A stretch of 64,000 nucleotides of DNA from Pseudomonadales bacterium (GCA_022822135.1 JAJECH010000018.1:62001-126000), one strand, 5' to 3'. Positions 27,637 through 38,226 are shown, numbered from the stretch's first letter. Numbers and translations are program-made. Notes: generated by a model not told the origin, from the sequence alone.

Positions 27637-27660
27637 AGAAGGCGGCAATTGCCGCCTTCT
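27637..27660 (-). terminator. Intrinsic terminator of the aldehyde dehydrogenase gene
   Basis: A perfect 24-base palindrome (arms AGAAGGCGGC, centre AATT). Read on the minus strand it is followed by TTTTTT. It starts 24 bases after the aldehyde dehydrogenase stop, the canonical position for a rho-independent terminator. Confidence 0.9.
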
Positions 27661-27683
27661 CCATGTTCGTTAGAACGATTAGT

Positions 27684-29102
27684 CTAGCCGATAATCGCCT
27701 TCGTTTCCAAGAACTCCTCGAAACCGTAACGACCCCACTCGCGCCCGTTTCCAGACTGCTTATAACCTCCGAAAGGCGCTTGCTGGTCAGGACCGGCTCC
27801 GTTGATGTGAACGTTTCCAGTTCGTATACGACGAGCCAAGTTGCGAGCTCGGTCTGCGTCATTGGAAGAAATGTAGCCCGAGAGTCCGTACACGGTGTCG
27901 TTGGCAATATTGACCGCGTCGTCATCGTTCTCATAACCGATCAACGACAGAACCGGACCAAAAATCTCTTCTTGTGCGATCGTCATATCGTTGGTCACGT
28001 GCGAGAAAACCGTCGGCTTGACGTAGTAACCCGCGTTCAACCCGTCGGGCCGCCCCGTTCCACCAATCTCTAGCTTCGCACCCTCATCGATGCCGGCTTG
28101 GATGAGATTCTGGATTTTTTCGAATTGCACAGCTGAGACAACGGGACCAATCGTCGTACCGGGATCATTGGGATCACCAACCTTGACTTGAGAAGCTGCG
28201 TTTTTAGCGATTTCCGCCGCTTCATCCATCCGCGTTTGTGGTACCAACATTCGGGTCGGTGCGTTACAGCTTTGACCCGAGTTATTGCACATACCGAAAA
28301 CATCACGCGAGATCGCTTCTTGGAAATTCGCATCGTCCAAGATGATGTTCGCTGACTTGCCACCCAATTCCTGAGCGACTCGCTTCACGGTTGGGGCTGC
28401 ATTCTTCGCAACCTCGACACCGGCTCGCGTAGAACCAGTAAATGAAACCATGTCGATCTTAGGATGCGACGACAGCGCAACACCGACGGTGGGACCGTCT
28501 CCGTTCACAAGGTTGAAAACACCTGCCGGAACACCAGCTTCATCCATCACCTCTGCGAACAGAATCGCGTTAAAAGGTGCAACTTCGGAAGGCTTTAACA
28601 CCATCGTGCAACCTGCCGCAAGTGCGGGCGCGACCTTGCAGGCGATCTGGTTGATTGGCCAATTCCATGGCGTGATGAAAGCGCAGACACCTGCAGGTTC
28701 TTTCACTACCTGCGCGCCGCCGAGCGTCTCTTCGAAATCAAAATCACGCAAGACGCGGAGTGTGGTCATCAAGTGGCCAAGACCCGCAGGAGCTTGAGCT
28801 GCGTTTGCGAGCGAGAGTGGTGCACCCATCTCCTCGCTGATGACCTTCGCGATTTCGGGAATACGACCCTTGTAAACGTCGATGATTTTTTCGAACAATT
28901 CGACCCGTTCTTCGCGGCTCGTCTGTGAGAAGGATTCGAAGGCGTCGTAAGCTGCATCGACTGCTTTATTAACGTCGTCCTGATTACCCAATGCGACAGG
29001 TCCGATGGGTAATTCGGTCGCTGGATTTACGACTTCGAGAGTTTCTGAAGTCGAAGGTTCAACCCATGCACCGTTGATATAGAACTTTGTGCGGTTGCTC
29101 AT
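27684..29102 (-). CDS. NAD(P)-dependent aldehyde dehydrogenase
   Basis: A 472-residue member of the ALDH superfamily. Seen: N-terminal FITPWNWPIN (cofactor/substrate site), SFTGSTRAG, the general base in VAQELGGKSAN, the catalytic Cys in NNSGQSCNAP, and EIFGPVLSLIGY. It oxidises an aldehyde to the acid; the specific substrate is not predictable. It is a single-gene unit with its own terminator downstream. Confidence 0.93.
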   Translation of the reverse strand: MSNRTKFYINGAWVEPSTSETLEVVNPATELPIGPVALGNQDDVNKAVDAAYDAFESFSQTSREERVELFEKIIDVYKGRIPEIAKVISEEMGAPLSLANAAQAPAGLGHLMTTLRVLRDFDFEETLGGAQVVKEPAGVCAFITPWNWPINQIACKVAPALAAGCTMVLKPSEVAPFNAILFAEVMDEAGVPAGVFNLVNGDGPTVGVALSSHPKIDMVSFTGSTRAGVEVAKNAAPTVKRVAQELGGKSANIILDDANFQEAISRDVFGMCNNSGQSCNAPTRMLVPQTRMDEAAEIAKNAASQVKVGDPNDPGTTIGPVVSAVQFEKIQNLIQAGIDEGAKLEIGGTGRPDGLNAGYYVKPTVFSHVTNDMTIAQEEIFGPVLSLIGYENDDDAVNIANDTVYGLSGYISSNDADRARNLARRIRTGNVHINGAGPDQQAPFGGYKQSGNGREWGRYGFEEFLETKAIIG

Positions 29103-29197
29103 AGAAGTGGATGTTCCTCGATGTGAATTTACAACTGGCGTTTCCGTTCCGTCGAGAAGGACCGCGCAGCTATTTGGGGGCGAAAATTTTAGTGACG

Positions 29198-31717
29198 CTA
29201 GTTGTCGCTAGACTGACCTAGGTAGTCGCTACGCATTTGCTCAACGACGTCTTCAAACATCTCTTGGTTCTTTTTATTTAGGTGTGCAAGCGCGTCGTGT
29301 GCCGAGATGACTCGTGTGTTTCGATCCAAGCGTCCACTGGCCGCCAATGGCAAGCTATTTAAGGGCGTCCAGACGGGTTCCTCGACGATATGGTTTAGCA
29401 CGTCTCCCAATCCAAGTTCAACGAACGTGTTTTTCACTTCTTCTGATACGTTTTGTAGTTTGACATCGATGTCACTATATGTCGCTCGTTCGACAATCTG
29501 GTGCAGGGTACCAAGCATTGCACTATCAAGATACTCACACGACTTAAACTCGATAACGATGGGACGATGTTCATCGAGAACGGATGTCGCGGCATCGAAA
29601 AACGATTCCCCGTAAGTCCAAGTCACACGACCAGATAGATACAGGTACGTTACAAGCTCCGTTTCCGCGTACTCAACGGCTGCCTTCCCGTCGGGATGCT
29701 CGACTCGAGCGATCGGTACGTCGCTGCCTGGACGCGAACCGGTACGTACCCAATTCTGATTCGGTATTGCCGACAGCAGGCACAACGTCACATCGTCACG
29801 GTCGACCAGTTCAACACTTCCTGAACCAAGCTCAAAAATCTGTTCAAGAACCGGTTTGTCAAGATCAGGTTTTCGCATTACAGCAGCGAGCGCATCTAAC
29901 GTCGGCGGATCATCATCGCCCACGTCGAATAGTCCATCGGTGTAAACCAGAAGTTGATCGCCGTCGACTAAACAAAATCGATGCACACCAAAACTTGCCT
30001 GTACCGACAGACCTAACCCCGGTCCAGTTCGTTCCAGCTTCGTGACATCGCCATTCGCGCGCACGAGCAGTAACGGTGGGTGACCCGCGCTCACCATCTT
30101 AATTTCCCGGGTTCGCGTGTTAAGGACCAGCAACAAGGCAGTTACAAATACTCCCGGCGCAGCTAGATCTTCCACGAAATCACGGTTGACCCGTGTGAAC
30201 AACGTAATAGGATCGAGCAACTCATATGCGTTTGGTGACTCGAGCCGTAGTTTGAACAGCACTGACAGCATCGCTGCGCTAGCACCATGTCCCGCGGAGT
30301 CGGCGATTAAAAACGCCACGTGCTGATCGTCGATCTGAACTACGTCATACAGATCGCCTCCCACGGCTGTACCGGGTAAGTACATGGCCGCAAGTGAAAA
30401 TCCAGGCATATCGGGAATAGATTTCGGGAGGAGCGATTTTTGAAAGATCTCGGCACGGCGCAGATCGCGTTCCATCAAGTCATTTTGAGTTTCGACCCGT
30501 TCAACGACTAGTTGTAATCCGGTATTCGACCTCTCTAGTTCCTGTGTGCGTTCACTCACTTGCTCACGAAGACTCTGTGTGTAGTTCGAACGTTCCTTCA
30601 AAATCGCATTGAACGCTCGACTCAGGACACCGAATTCATCTTGCGACTCTGCCGTAATGTCGAGCTCAACATCTTCTCTTTTCAATCGACCAGTCGCTTC
30701 CGCGAGATCGTTTATTGGCATCAGCGAACGCCGTACAAATAGGATCGCGAATACAACTGAAATCGCAATAAACAACACGGCGGTCAGTAGCAAGGTCCAA
30801 AACGCCTGGCGGACGGGTAAGTAGATTTCCCTGGCATCAACCTGAGAGACAAGACCCCAAATCGAGTCTTGAATGCCTATTGGTCGGTATGCTGCAACAA
30901 CCTCTACTCCTCGATGATCGAGCATGCCATCAAGAAACCCGGAACGTTGCTCTAACGCTAGTTGCATTGCTTCATCCGTTGAAGAAGCGAGTTCCGCCGA
31001 ATGAAGCCCGTTCGTTACGAAGAGGTATCTCAGGTTTCCGTCTTCACCGATCATTCCCAATCGAACACTCGACGTTTCGTGACCAGTTTGTAGCACCTCG
31101 ATCGCGTCGCGTAGCAATTCACCCTCGATATCGGCGATCACAACACCAACGAGTTCTCCGTCTACATTTCGCACGGGTCCGCTAAGGTGAGTTACGTTGG
31201 GATCATCCATCAGACGTAATAGACTTAAGAATGGTCCATTACGACCCGCAAGAAACCTCTCGTCGGAAACCATCGACATTCCGAGTGTTGCTAATTCAGT
31301 ACTCGCGATCACGACGCCTTCAGGCGACACGACCTGGATATCTAAGACGTCACTCCAAAATCGTTGTAGTTGAACGAGTAGCTCTGCCGTGTTCGTTTGA
31401 ACTTCGTTAGGCGAGATTAGGTCGTCAACGAAGGCACCAAGATTCTGTTGTAGAACTAACTGGTTAGTGAGCGCGTCGATTCGACCGTGTTGATAGTCCA
31501 CGGCCGATTGCAAGATTTCGCGCATCGAGTCGTTTTGTAGTGTAAGACCCACATGCACTTCGTCGAGAATCGAACTACGCACCGTACGATAGTTGATGAT
31601 CGACATCAATACGATGGTGACCAGAATGAGGATCACCACGAGTAGGGATAGCCGCGCACCCATCGTACGTATGAATGGGATTCTGGCGTTGTTGCTGGTT
31701 GCCGTTAACGTAACCAT
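29198..31717 (-). CDS. Membrane sensor PP2C (SpoIIE) phosphatase fused to a STAS domain
   Basis: An 839-residue single-chain regulator. Order: TM1 (about 21-42), extracytoplasmic Cache-like sensor (about 45-300), TM2 (306-328), HAMP (329-381), coiled coil (about 380-425), SpoIIE-type PP2C phosphatase (about 440-640; metal-site motifs GGDLYDV and IADSAGHGASAAML), and a C-terminal STAS domain with EFKSCEYLDSAMLG, including a Ser in the position phosphorylated in anti-anti-sigma factors. Phosphatase and substrate-like STAS in one protein suggests a self-contained partner-switching module. No anti-sigma kinase is encoded nearby. Confidence 0.88.
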   Translation of the reverse strand: MVTLTATSNNARIPFIRTMGARLSLLVVILILVTIVLMSIINYRTVRSSILDEVHVGLTLQNDSMREILQSAVDYQHGRIDALTNQLVLQQNLGAFVDDLISPNEVQTNTAELLVQLQRFWSDVLDIQVVSPEGVVIASTELATLGMSMVSDERFLAGRNGPFLSLLRLMDDPNVTHLSGPVRNVDGELVGVVIADIEGELLRDAIEVLQTGHETSSVRLGMIGEDGNLRYLFVTNGLHSAELASSTDEAMQLALEQRSGFLDGMLDHRGVEVVAAYRPIGIQDSIWGLVSQVDAREIYLPVRQAFWTLLLTAVLFIAISVVFAILFVRRSLMPINDLAEATGRLKREDVELDITAESQDEFGVLSRAFNAILKERSNYTQSLREQVSERTQELERSNTGLQLVVERVETQNDLMERDLRRAEIFQKSLLPKSIPDMPGFSLAAMYLPGTAVGGDLYDVVQIDDQHVAFLIADSAGHGASAAMLSVLFKLRLESPNAYELLDPITLFTRVNRDFVEDLAAPGVFVTALLLVLNTRTREIKMVSAGHPPLLLVRANGDVTKLERTGPGLGLSVQASFGVHRFCLVDGDQLLVYTDGLFDVGDDDPPTLDALAAVMRKPDLDKPVLEQIFELGSGSVELVDRDDVTLCLLSAIPNQNWVRTGSRPGSDVPIARVEHPDGKAAVEYAETELVTYLYLSGRVTWTYGESFFDAATSVLDEHRPIVIEFKSCEYLDSAMLGTLHQIVERATYSDIDVKLQNVSEEVKNTFVELGLGDVLNHIVEEPVWTPLNSLPLAASGRLDRNTRVISAHDALAHLNKKNQEMFEDVVEQMRSDYLGQSSDN

Positions 31718-31809
31718 CGACGTTCTTTGGTTATCGGATTAAATCGCCGCAGTTATTTGACCGCTTTCATCAGAAAAGTTGCGCGATGCGCATTAGTATG
31801 GAATCGATC

Positions 31810-33861
31810 TCAAATCGTGGCAGTCGTTTGCAGTTCTACAAAGCGTCGGTACGCACTATCTTCACGAGCAACCAATTCGTCATGCGTTCCTTGCTCCAGA
31901 ATTTGACCCTCGTCAAGGTAGATGATCCTGTCTGCGTGCGCGATGGTCGAAAGTCTATGTGCGATGATGATGACAAGTCGATCCTTCGCTGCTTCATGCA
32001 ACGAGCTGACTAAATACTGTTCCGTTTCAGGATCTAATGCTGAGGTCGGTTCGTCCAAGATCAGTATCTTCGAACGTCGTAAGAGTCCTCGTGCAATCGA
32101 AATTCGTTGTTTCTGACCAACCGAAATCTTCGCGTTCGTGTTTCCTAATCGTGTATCGTATTGCTCCGGTAACGACATGATGAAGTCGTGGATACCTGCA
32201 ACACGTGCTACGCGCTCAACCTCTTCCTGTTCAGCATTTGGGTTTCCGAAACGAATGTTGTCTCGAATCGAATACGAGAATAGCTGCGTTTCCTGAAATA
32301 CGTATGTGATCTGGTCACGGAGGCTGGATACGTCAAATTCATTGATGTTCACATCATCTATACGGACGATACCCTCACTTGCTACGTGATAACGTGGTAT
32401 CAGGTACGCTAAGCTCGTCTTCCCGGCACCCGTCGGACCAACAAACGCGACGATTTCACCAATCGACGCTTTGAAGCTAATGTCGCTAAGCGCACGTCGT
32501 CCGTCAGGATAAATCAATCCGACCGAATCAAACTCAACCCCTTGCTCAACTTCCTGCATCGGCATATTGCCTAGTTGAGCTTCCGGCTCTAAGTCTAAGA
32601 GCGCGAACACGCGACGCATGGCAGCAACGTTGTCCTGAAATCTGATCCACAACCAACCTAGTGCCAGTGCAGGACCAATCATGTATCCGTAGTACGTGAA
32701 TATCGCTGCATGATCCCCTGCCGTCATGTCTCCCGCGATAACCTGGCTGATGATGTAGAAGGAGAACCAAACGAAGACGACATGACCGAAGACACCGCTG
32801 AGCTGGCCGATAAATATCCATAGCAAGCTCACCATTCGATGGCGGAAAAACGATTCCTTGCTATCGTCGCCGAACCGTTTCTTCTCCTTGACGTTCCCGC
32901 CAAGGCTTTGTACCGCAAGCACGTTATCCATGCCTTCTTCGATTGTCGCCGTTGTAATTGCGCCTGCGGCCCTAGCAGCTTGACCGCGTCGACGAACAAT
33001 ACGAGAGAACAATGCCGCTGACAAGCCCCATGCAGGGAAAACTGCGATCGTGACATACGCAACCATTAGATTGTCGGGGTATGCGCTCAACATCGTCAGT
33101 AGCGCCTGGATGAACAATATCGTCGACATCAACGGCGTATGCGTGACTTCGTAGAAAATCTCATTAATCTGCGGTGTGTCATACATCACCCGATAGATCG
33201 AGTCTCCGATCCGCTGTTCTTCGAGCTTGGTAATCGATAACGCTTGAATGCGATTAAAAAGGTGTGAGCGAAGCGTGTGGTTTAGCGCTTGAGTAAGACG
33301 CGTGTTGAGTTTGAATTCAAACCAGCCGTAAAGACCACCAGCAGTGGAGTGGCCTCCGTGCATTTTGTTTTCGACCTGAGTGGCGTAGTCGTGTCCTTGT
33401 GCTAATCCGGCTTCGACTTCGTCCTCGAAACCACCCGTATAGGAACCTATCGTTAGCACAAATATGATCCCGAATGCGGCGAGCGCGAGCGCTAACTCGA
33501 TTGGCGAGGCGCCATACAGCGCCGTGATCACCGGTTCCCAGTATCCCGGATAACCCGCAATCGTGCCGTCGACCATTTCTGGTAGAGGTTTCGCCAAAAT
33601 CACGTGATCGACAAGCATTTTGGCTGGCCACGGTAGCAACGCCAAAGGCATTGCATACGAGCAGAGTTTTAGTACAAATTTTGTGACGTATCGCCCTGGA
33701 AACAGCGCGATGTACTTCGCACTACGACCGATGATGCGCAGCGTTTCAGCCGCACCGATGTCCGTTCTAGTGTCAAGTCCGCTCGATCGACGATCGAGTT
33801 CCGCTTCCCTCTCGCGTCGCGTCTGCTTTCGCGCCGCTCTAGCGTTAGTTACATCGCTCAT
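31810..33861 (-). CDS. ABC exporter half-transporter (subunit B)
   Basis: A 683-residue type IV (exporter) half-transporter: membrane domain (about 55-420) then nucleotide-binding domain. Walker A GPTGAGKTS, Q-loop YVFQETQLFS, signature ISVGQKQRISIARG, Walker B ILILDEPTSAL. Residues 85-170 contain a long extra loop between the first helices. It overlaps the larger partner gene by 4 bases, so a heterodimer is probable. Substrate could be a lipid, drug or peptide. Confidence 0.9.
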   Translation of the reverse strand: MSDVTNARAARKQTRREREAELDRRSSGLDTRTDIGAAETLRIIGRSAKYIALFPGRYVTKFVLKLCSYAMPLALLPWPAKMLVDHVILAKPLPEMVDGTIAGYPGYWEPVITALYGASPIELALALAAFGIIFVLTIGSYTGGFEDEVEAGLAQGHDYATQVENKMHGGHSTAGGLYGWFEFKLNTRLTQALNHTLRSHLFNRIQALSITKLEEQRIGDSIYRVMYDTPQINEIFYEVTHTPLMSTILFIQALLTMLSAYPDNLMVAYVTIAVFPAWGLSAALFSRIVRRRGQAARAAGAITTATIEEGMDNVLAVQSLGGNVKEKKRFGDDSKESFFRHRMVSLLWIFIGQLSGVFGHVVFVWFSFYIISQVIAGDMTAGDHAAIFTYYGYMIGPALALGWLWIRFQDNVAAMRRVFALLDLEPEAQLGNMPMQEVEQGVEFDSVGLIYPDGRRALSDISFKASIGEIVAFVGPTGAGKTSLAYLIPRYHVASEGIVRIDDVNINEFDVSSLRDQITYVFQETQLFSYSIRDNIRFGNPNAEQEEVERVARVAGIHDFIMSLPEQYDTRLGNTNAKISVGQKQRISIARGLLRRSKILILDEPTSALDPETEQYLVSSLHEAAKDRLVIIIAHRLSTIAHADRIIYLDEGQILEQGTHDELVAREDSAYRRFVELQTTATI

Positions 33862-36293
33862 GTAACCAGCCGCCTGCTCGTGTCGGTCAGGGTCATTTCA
33901 GCCTCTACGAACGATCGATATGCGCCACCTTCGATCGCCATCAGTTGATCGTGATTGCCGCTTTCAACGATACGGCCTTCGTCTAGGTATAGGATGTTGT
34001 CCGCACGTCGTATCGTCGAAATCCGGTGCGTGATCAGAAAGATCGCTCGATCTTTGCCCCACTCCGATAAGTTCGACAAGACCCGCAATTCGGTCGCCGC
34101 ATCCAATGCCGCTGTCGGTTCATCCAGCACGAGAATCGGCGTATCTCGAATGACAGCTCTCGCAATGGAGAGACGTTGCTTCTGACCTGATGAAATTTTG
34201 CCGCCGCGGTCACTGAGGATTGTGTCGATACCGTTCGGTAATCCATCCACGTAGTCGTCCATCGCCGCGACGCGGATAGCGTCATAGAGCTGACTATCCG
34301 TAGCGCTTGGTGCTACGTACTTGATGTTGTCTCGGACGCTTAACGCGAAAAGTACGTTCTCTTGCAGCGCAATACTGATCGAGCTTCGCAATGAGTTAAC
34401 CTGGAAATCCCTGATATCGCGGCCGTCGATCATGATGCGTCCGTTTTGCGGATCAAACATGCGCAACAGCAACGCCATGAGTGAGCTCTTCCCCGACCCT
34501 GTCGGACCGATGATGGCTGTGATCGTACCGGCGTTTGCTGTAAAACTGACGTCATCGAGCACTGGTCGGTCTTCGACATATCGGAAGTTCACATTTTCGA
34601 ATGTGATTTCATTCTCAAACTCTCCAAACGGTACTGCGTCAGGATCATCCTTAATGTCGGGTTCAATGTCCAGAATGTCGAACACCCTTTTGAGACCCAT
34701 CGCCATATCCTGACAGGTCATCCAGTTTCTTAGTAACCACCTGAGGCTATTAGCGGAACCACGGAACTCGCCACTCGCGAATCTAAATGCCGCGAGATTC
34801 CAGAGTACAAACGTTACACCTACCAGCGCAATGAGCTCAGTCCCCCACGTTGAGAGCCCCCCACGAGCCCAAAATGCCATTGTGAACTCACCTGAGATCA
34901 TCACTGTAGCCGCTAAGGTGAACATTACGATCGTGACTGCGGCGATTAGATTTCGGATTCGATAGGCTGCGTTGAACGAAACGAGTGAATCCTCCTCCAT
35001 CTTGTCTTGTGCTTGCTCAGAGGCATTAAATGCTTTTATGACGCGGATTGAACTAAACGTCTCCTGAACCGTGGCAGTCACATCTGACGCAGCAGCGCGG
35101 TACGCCAACGAGCGTTCGCGAACTTTCGGCATCGCGAAATAACCCAAGATGAAAGCAGGGATCAATACTGATGCTGCTACAGTGCCAATCAATGGGCTCA
35201 AGAGGAAGATAACTGCGACCGTGGTGACATAACTGAAAATCCGTAGTGTGATATCAATCAACATTCGAATCACATTCGTGACCATCGCGCTATCTTGGTA
35301 GATTCGGAAAATCGAATCACCGGTACGATGGTCGCTGTGGTAGGTGATCGATAGTTGATGCCACCTCTCGACTAGAGCTTCACGCAGATTCTGATTGATC
35401 ATCTGCATGATCCACATGTTGTAGTAGCCCATCGCTACGTTAATCGGTAGCATGACGAAGAAATATCCGAGGTTAATCACTACCCACCGGTAGAGCAAGT
35501 CCATCCTCTCCGAGTACGAAAGGGTCTCGATATAGGCGCTCGAAAGCTCAGGAAAGCCCAGCAAGGTTGACAGGATCGGGGCTAAAGGTTCGCCTTGAAG
35601 TAGCGCTTGATTCAGTAAGTCGGCGTTGAGTAACGCAAAACCAACACCCAACATCCTTTGGGTGAAACTAACTAAATAGAAATAAACTAAATGTGCTTTC
35701 AAACGAAAGCGAAAGGTCCATCCTCTCTCGGGACTCCTACGGTATTGGAACATCCAACCCGCCAGACTCACGAACACTAGGAAACCCGCGATTACCTTTG
35801 CCTCCCAACCGTTCACGAAGTACATCGCGGAAATCGCGATTGCGAGCAAACAGAAGATCAAAGCGATCGTGCCAACAAGCTGGTTTGTACCCCGAGTAAA
35901 AACGACCGCGAATAAGGCTGCGACGACCGCGTACATCGGTACGTAAAGCAAACCTGTCTCTAGCGCTCCTTTTGGCGGGAGAAGGCCGAACAAGGGAACC
36001 GCTACCGCAACGAGCAGCGCAACGATAGCGCAGTATTCGAAATTGTGATTGTCGTCGCTGACTAAGTCCGCTAGCTCAGAGTCGATTCCTTTATTTGGGT
36101 ACCACCAATTACCAAGGAAAAAAGGTCGAATAAAAGGCCACGACCGGAAGAAAAGTACAAGTACTTCACTCGATCCCTTCGGTACGTCCTCGGGATCAGG
36201 CATCCTGGCTGCTGGAATTTCGCCAAAGCCATAAATTGGAACCGCTTTCGCGCGTCGCTTTAACGCTTCTCGTTCGCTTGCACTTTCACGCAT
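33858..36293 (-). CDS. ABC exporter half-transporter with extra N-terminal membrane domain (subunit A)
   Basis: An 811-residue exporter half. The first 220 or so residues form a cytoplasmic lead-in and four extra hydrophobic helices (about 85-185) not seen in standard 580-residue halves. A canonical six-helix exporter domain follows, then the ATPase with Walker A GPTGSGKSS, Q-loop IALQENVLFA, signature ISSGQKQRLSIARA and Walker B ILVLDEPTAAL. Both partners keep the catalytic Glu after Walker B, so both sites may hydrolyse ATP. It is upstream in the two-gene operon. Confidence 0.9.
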   Translation of the reverse strand: MRESASEREALKRRAKAVPIYGFGEIPAARMPDPEDVPKGSSEVLVLFFRSWPFIRPFFLGNWWYPNKGIDSELADLVSDDNHNFEYCAIVALLVAVAVPLFGLLPPKGALETGLLYVPMYAVVAALFAVVFTRGTNQLVGTIALIFCLLAIAISAMYFVNGWEAKVIAGFLVFVSLAGWMFQYRRSPERGWTFRFRLKAHLVYFYLVSFTQRMLGVGFALLNADLLNQALLQGEPLAPILSTLLGFPELSSAYIETLSYSERMDLLYRWVVINLGYFFVMLPINVAMGYYNMWIMQMINQNLREALVERWHQLSITYHSDHRTGDSIFRIYQDSAMVTNVIRMLIDITLRIFSYVTTVAVIFLLSPLIGTVAASVLIPAFILGYFAMPKVRERSLAYRAAASDVTATVQETFSSIRVIKAFNASEQAQDKMEEDSLVSFNAAYRIRNLIAAVTIVMFTLAATVMISGEFTMAFWARGGLSTWGTELIALVGVTFVLWNLAAFRFASGEFRGSANSLRWLLRNWMTCQDMAMGLKRVFDILDIEPDIKDDPDAVPFGEFENEITFENVNFRYVEDRPVLDDVSFTANAGTITAIIGPTGSGKSSLMALLLRMFDPQNGRIMIDGRDIRDFQVNSLRSSISIALQENVLFALSVRDNIKYVAPSATDSQLYDAIRVAAMDDYVDGLPNGIDTILSDRGGKISSGQKQRLSIARAVIRDTPILVLDEPTAALDAATELRVLSNLSEWGKDRAIFLITHRISTIRRADNILYLDEGRIVESGNHDQLMAIEGGAYRSFVEAEMTLTDTSRRLVT

Positions 36294-37029
36294 TACGTCA
36301 TGTGCTCCATCAACGATCTAACAAATCGTGCGGAAACTCCGGTCTTGTGATCATGCTACAAACCGTATTCGCTGGCTACGAAACCGTAGGAGGGAAGTAA
36401 ACAGCCATCGAAACCCCTTAACGACGCTACTGTATCGCAAATAGTCGTTGTATTAAACGCAATAAGGTCGTGCGAAGCGGTCGTTATAGATGTAAAGTCA
36501 GACGAAGGAGCAGTTCCGATCTTCACACGAACGAGATCTGCGGAACCCACAATGTAGTCGCCGAGTTATTTGCAATCTAGAGATTTGCTCACGCCGCGGC
36601 TGATATTGGTCGTAAAGCGAACCCGTATGCACAACACTAATCAGATGAGTATCAACCCCTAACACTACTAACTCAAGCGTGACAGCTTGCTTGATAATCA
36701 GATGTCCACTAGAAGGGAGTACAACCATAAACAAAATCTAGAAGCAATCCTCACTTTCACTAACGCGTACCATAGCGAAGGTGAATGCTGACTTCACTAC
36801 TCATGCGGATGAAACTGCAAGGAGCGATAGTTCAATAGGATATATTGGTAAGTCCCCGATCGAGCTCAATCGATCAACTGTTCACTGTTAGTTTGCTTGA
36901 CGAACACGCGGTTCTCGTGACGAAAATCGGTGATACGCATTCACTCGGCTTGACAGCCAGTGGAAGCAGGAGCTTCAAAGGTATGTAATAGACCAGTCCA
37001 TGTTAGGGCATGGCTACGATCAGGCGGTA
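36294..37029 (+). other. Long non-coding stretch at left edge of accessory patch
   Basis: About 735 bases with no supportable gene. Open frames here are short, lack ribosome sites and resemble no family. I saw no tRNA, repeat array or clear insertion-sequence end. The start of the ABC operon promoter should lie near 36294-36400, but no convincing -35/-10 pair is visible. Confidence 0.5.
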
Positions 37030-37950
37030 GCGCCTTTCTGTACTAAGTCTGCCAAGGACAACCACACCCTCGAAAACCGCCAGGTCATCTGCGACACCTG
37101 TGCGATCGTGTCGAGTTCACGCAAGTTGCGCCGTTCGGCATACTACTTTACGTAGCGTTCGCGGTGCTTCTGGGTGACTTTGTGTGGTAGATCCCGACAC
37201 AACCGCGTTTAAGCATCGACCAGAACAATTCGATTCCGTTGGTGTGAACCGAATCGCGGACGTATTCGCCGATGCGATGCTACTCCGCCTCGTGGGTTTG
37301 TGGGAAGTCGTCGTAGGTCGCGATCTGGTCGGAGTACACGGTCGGAACCGATAAATCATTCTCTTTCAGATGACCCTCTAACTCGTCCTTTTTGGTGTCG
37401 TCGACCACTTTCGCGTGCACGTGCCCCATTGCTCGATTCCAGATCCCAACCACCAACCATTTGCTGTCCACCCCACGACTCCCGCCGCGTTCGAAAGCAT
37501 GATGATTTCTGTCTTCCCCACCGATGTACGTATCGTCGATCTCCACTGGTCCCATCAACGAGCGGTCTTCCCCGTTGGCGAACGCGGCATGAATACGATC
37601 ACCTAGATGCCATGCGGATTTCTGTTTGATCCCGAGATTGCGTGCCAGTTTCGTGCTGGCAACGCCTTTCAAGCCGTTCAGCACCTGATAAACCGCGACA
37701 GCCCAGATGCGACAACCTAGCGGGGAGCGACGTATGACCAAGTTGGTTTTCACCGAAAAGAAACAACGCCAGTGGAGCATGGGCCGACGATTTGTACGCC
37801 CGTTGACGCAATCAGAGTCACGATGGGTACGCCGTACGGTCAGCGCCGTTCAACGAACCAGGCTTTCGCCATGGTTTCGTCATTCGCGAATTCATCGAGA
37901 AACTGTACAAGTGAAATGCCTTCTCGCGGGCATCGCGCGTCGCGTTAGCG
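37030..37950 (-). pseudogene. Degenerate IS1595-family (ISXO2-like) transposase
   Basis: Minus-strand remnants together make one transposase. An N-terminal piece reads SLVQFLDEFANDETMAKAWF. After a frameshift comes CFFSVKTNLVIRRSPLGCRIW, then the longest intact part (37280-37780) with NGLKGVASTKLARNLGIKQKS and VEIDDTYIGGED. An in-frame TAG near 37268 interrupts, then YVRDSVHTNGIELFWSMLK continues in the same frame. A further shift leads to KHRERYVK-stop-YAERRNLRELDTI. At least two frameshifts and two stops mean it is inactive. Terminal inverted repeats were not identified. Confidence 0.85.
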
Positions 37951-38194
37951 AACTATCATGATCGTTAAATGAGGTGGGGGCAAAAACAAATCCCTCTAAT
38001 TCACGCGATGATTTGTGTCGCATCTTCGCGTTTTGTGGTTAAGTGATTATTCCCCATCGCGAATGCCAGTGAGTCCTAAATTACTGAGGGCTGTATCGTA
38101 CGCTTTTCCAACTCGGACGTTTCTGTGGGTAATCTAAGTAAATTCCTGAAATTTGCCTTTCCTACCGTGAGTGCCGATCGGTTGACGACAAAAG
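37951..38194 (+). other. Non-coding stretch between transposase remnant and terminator
   Basis: No coding potential that I can support. The only structured element is the hairpin that follows at 38195-38226. It may include the worn outer end of the insertion element. Confidence 0.4.
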
Positions 38195-38226
38195 AGCGCT
38201 CGTCCACTAAGAAATGGGCGAGCGCT
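38195..38226 (-). terminator. Hairpin terminator for the secreted-protein unit
   Basis: Arms AGCGCTCG and CGAGCGCT (8 perfect pairs, extended by three more including a G-T pair) enclose a 10-base loop. On the minus strand the hairpin is followed by CTTTTGTC. It lies about 85 bases beyond the stop of the small membrane protein gene at 38310. Confidence 0.65.

Noticed and set aside
36498-36734. 78-codon ORF on the minus strand in the accessory gap
   Set aside because: No ribosome site, low-complexity neighbours and no family resemblance; probably chance.
37707-37961. Plus-strand ORF of 84 codons over the transposase remnant
   Set aside because: It is antisense to recognisable IS1595 transposase sequence.
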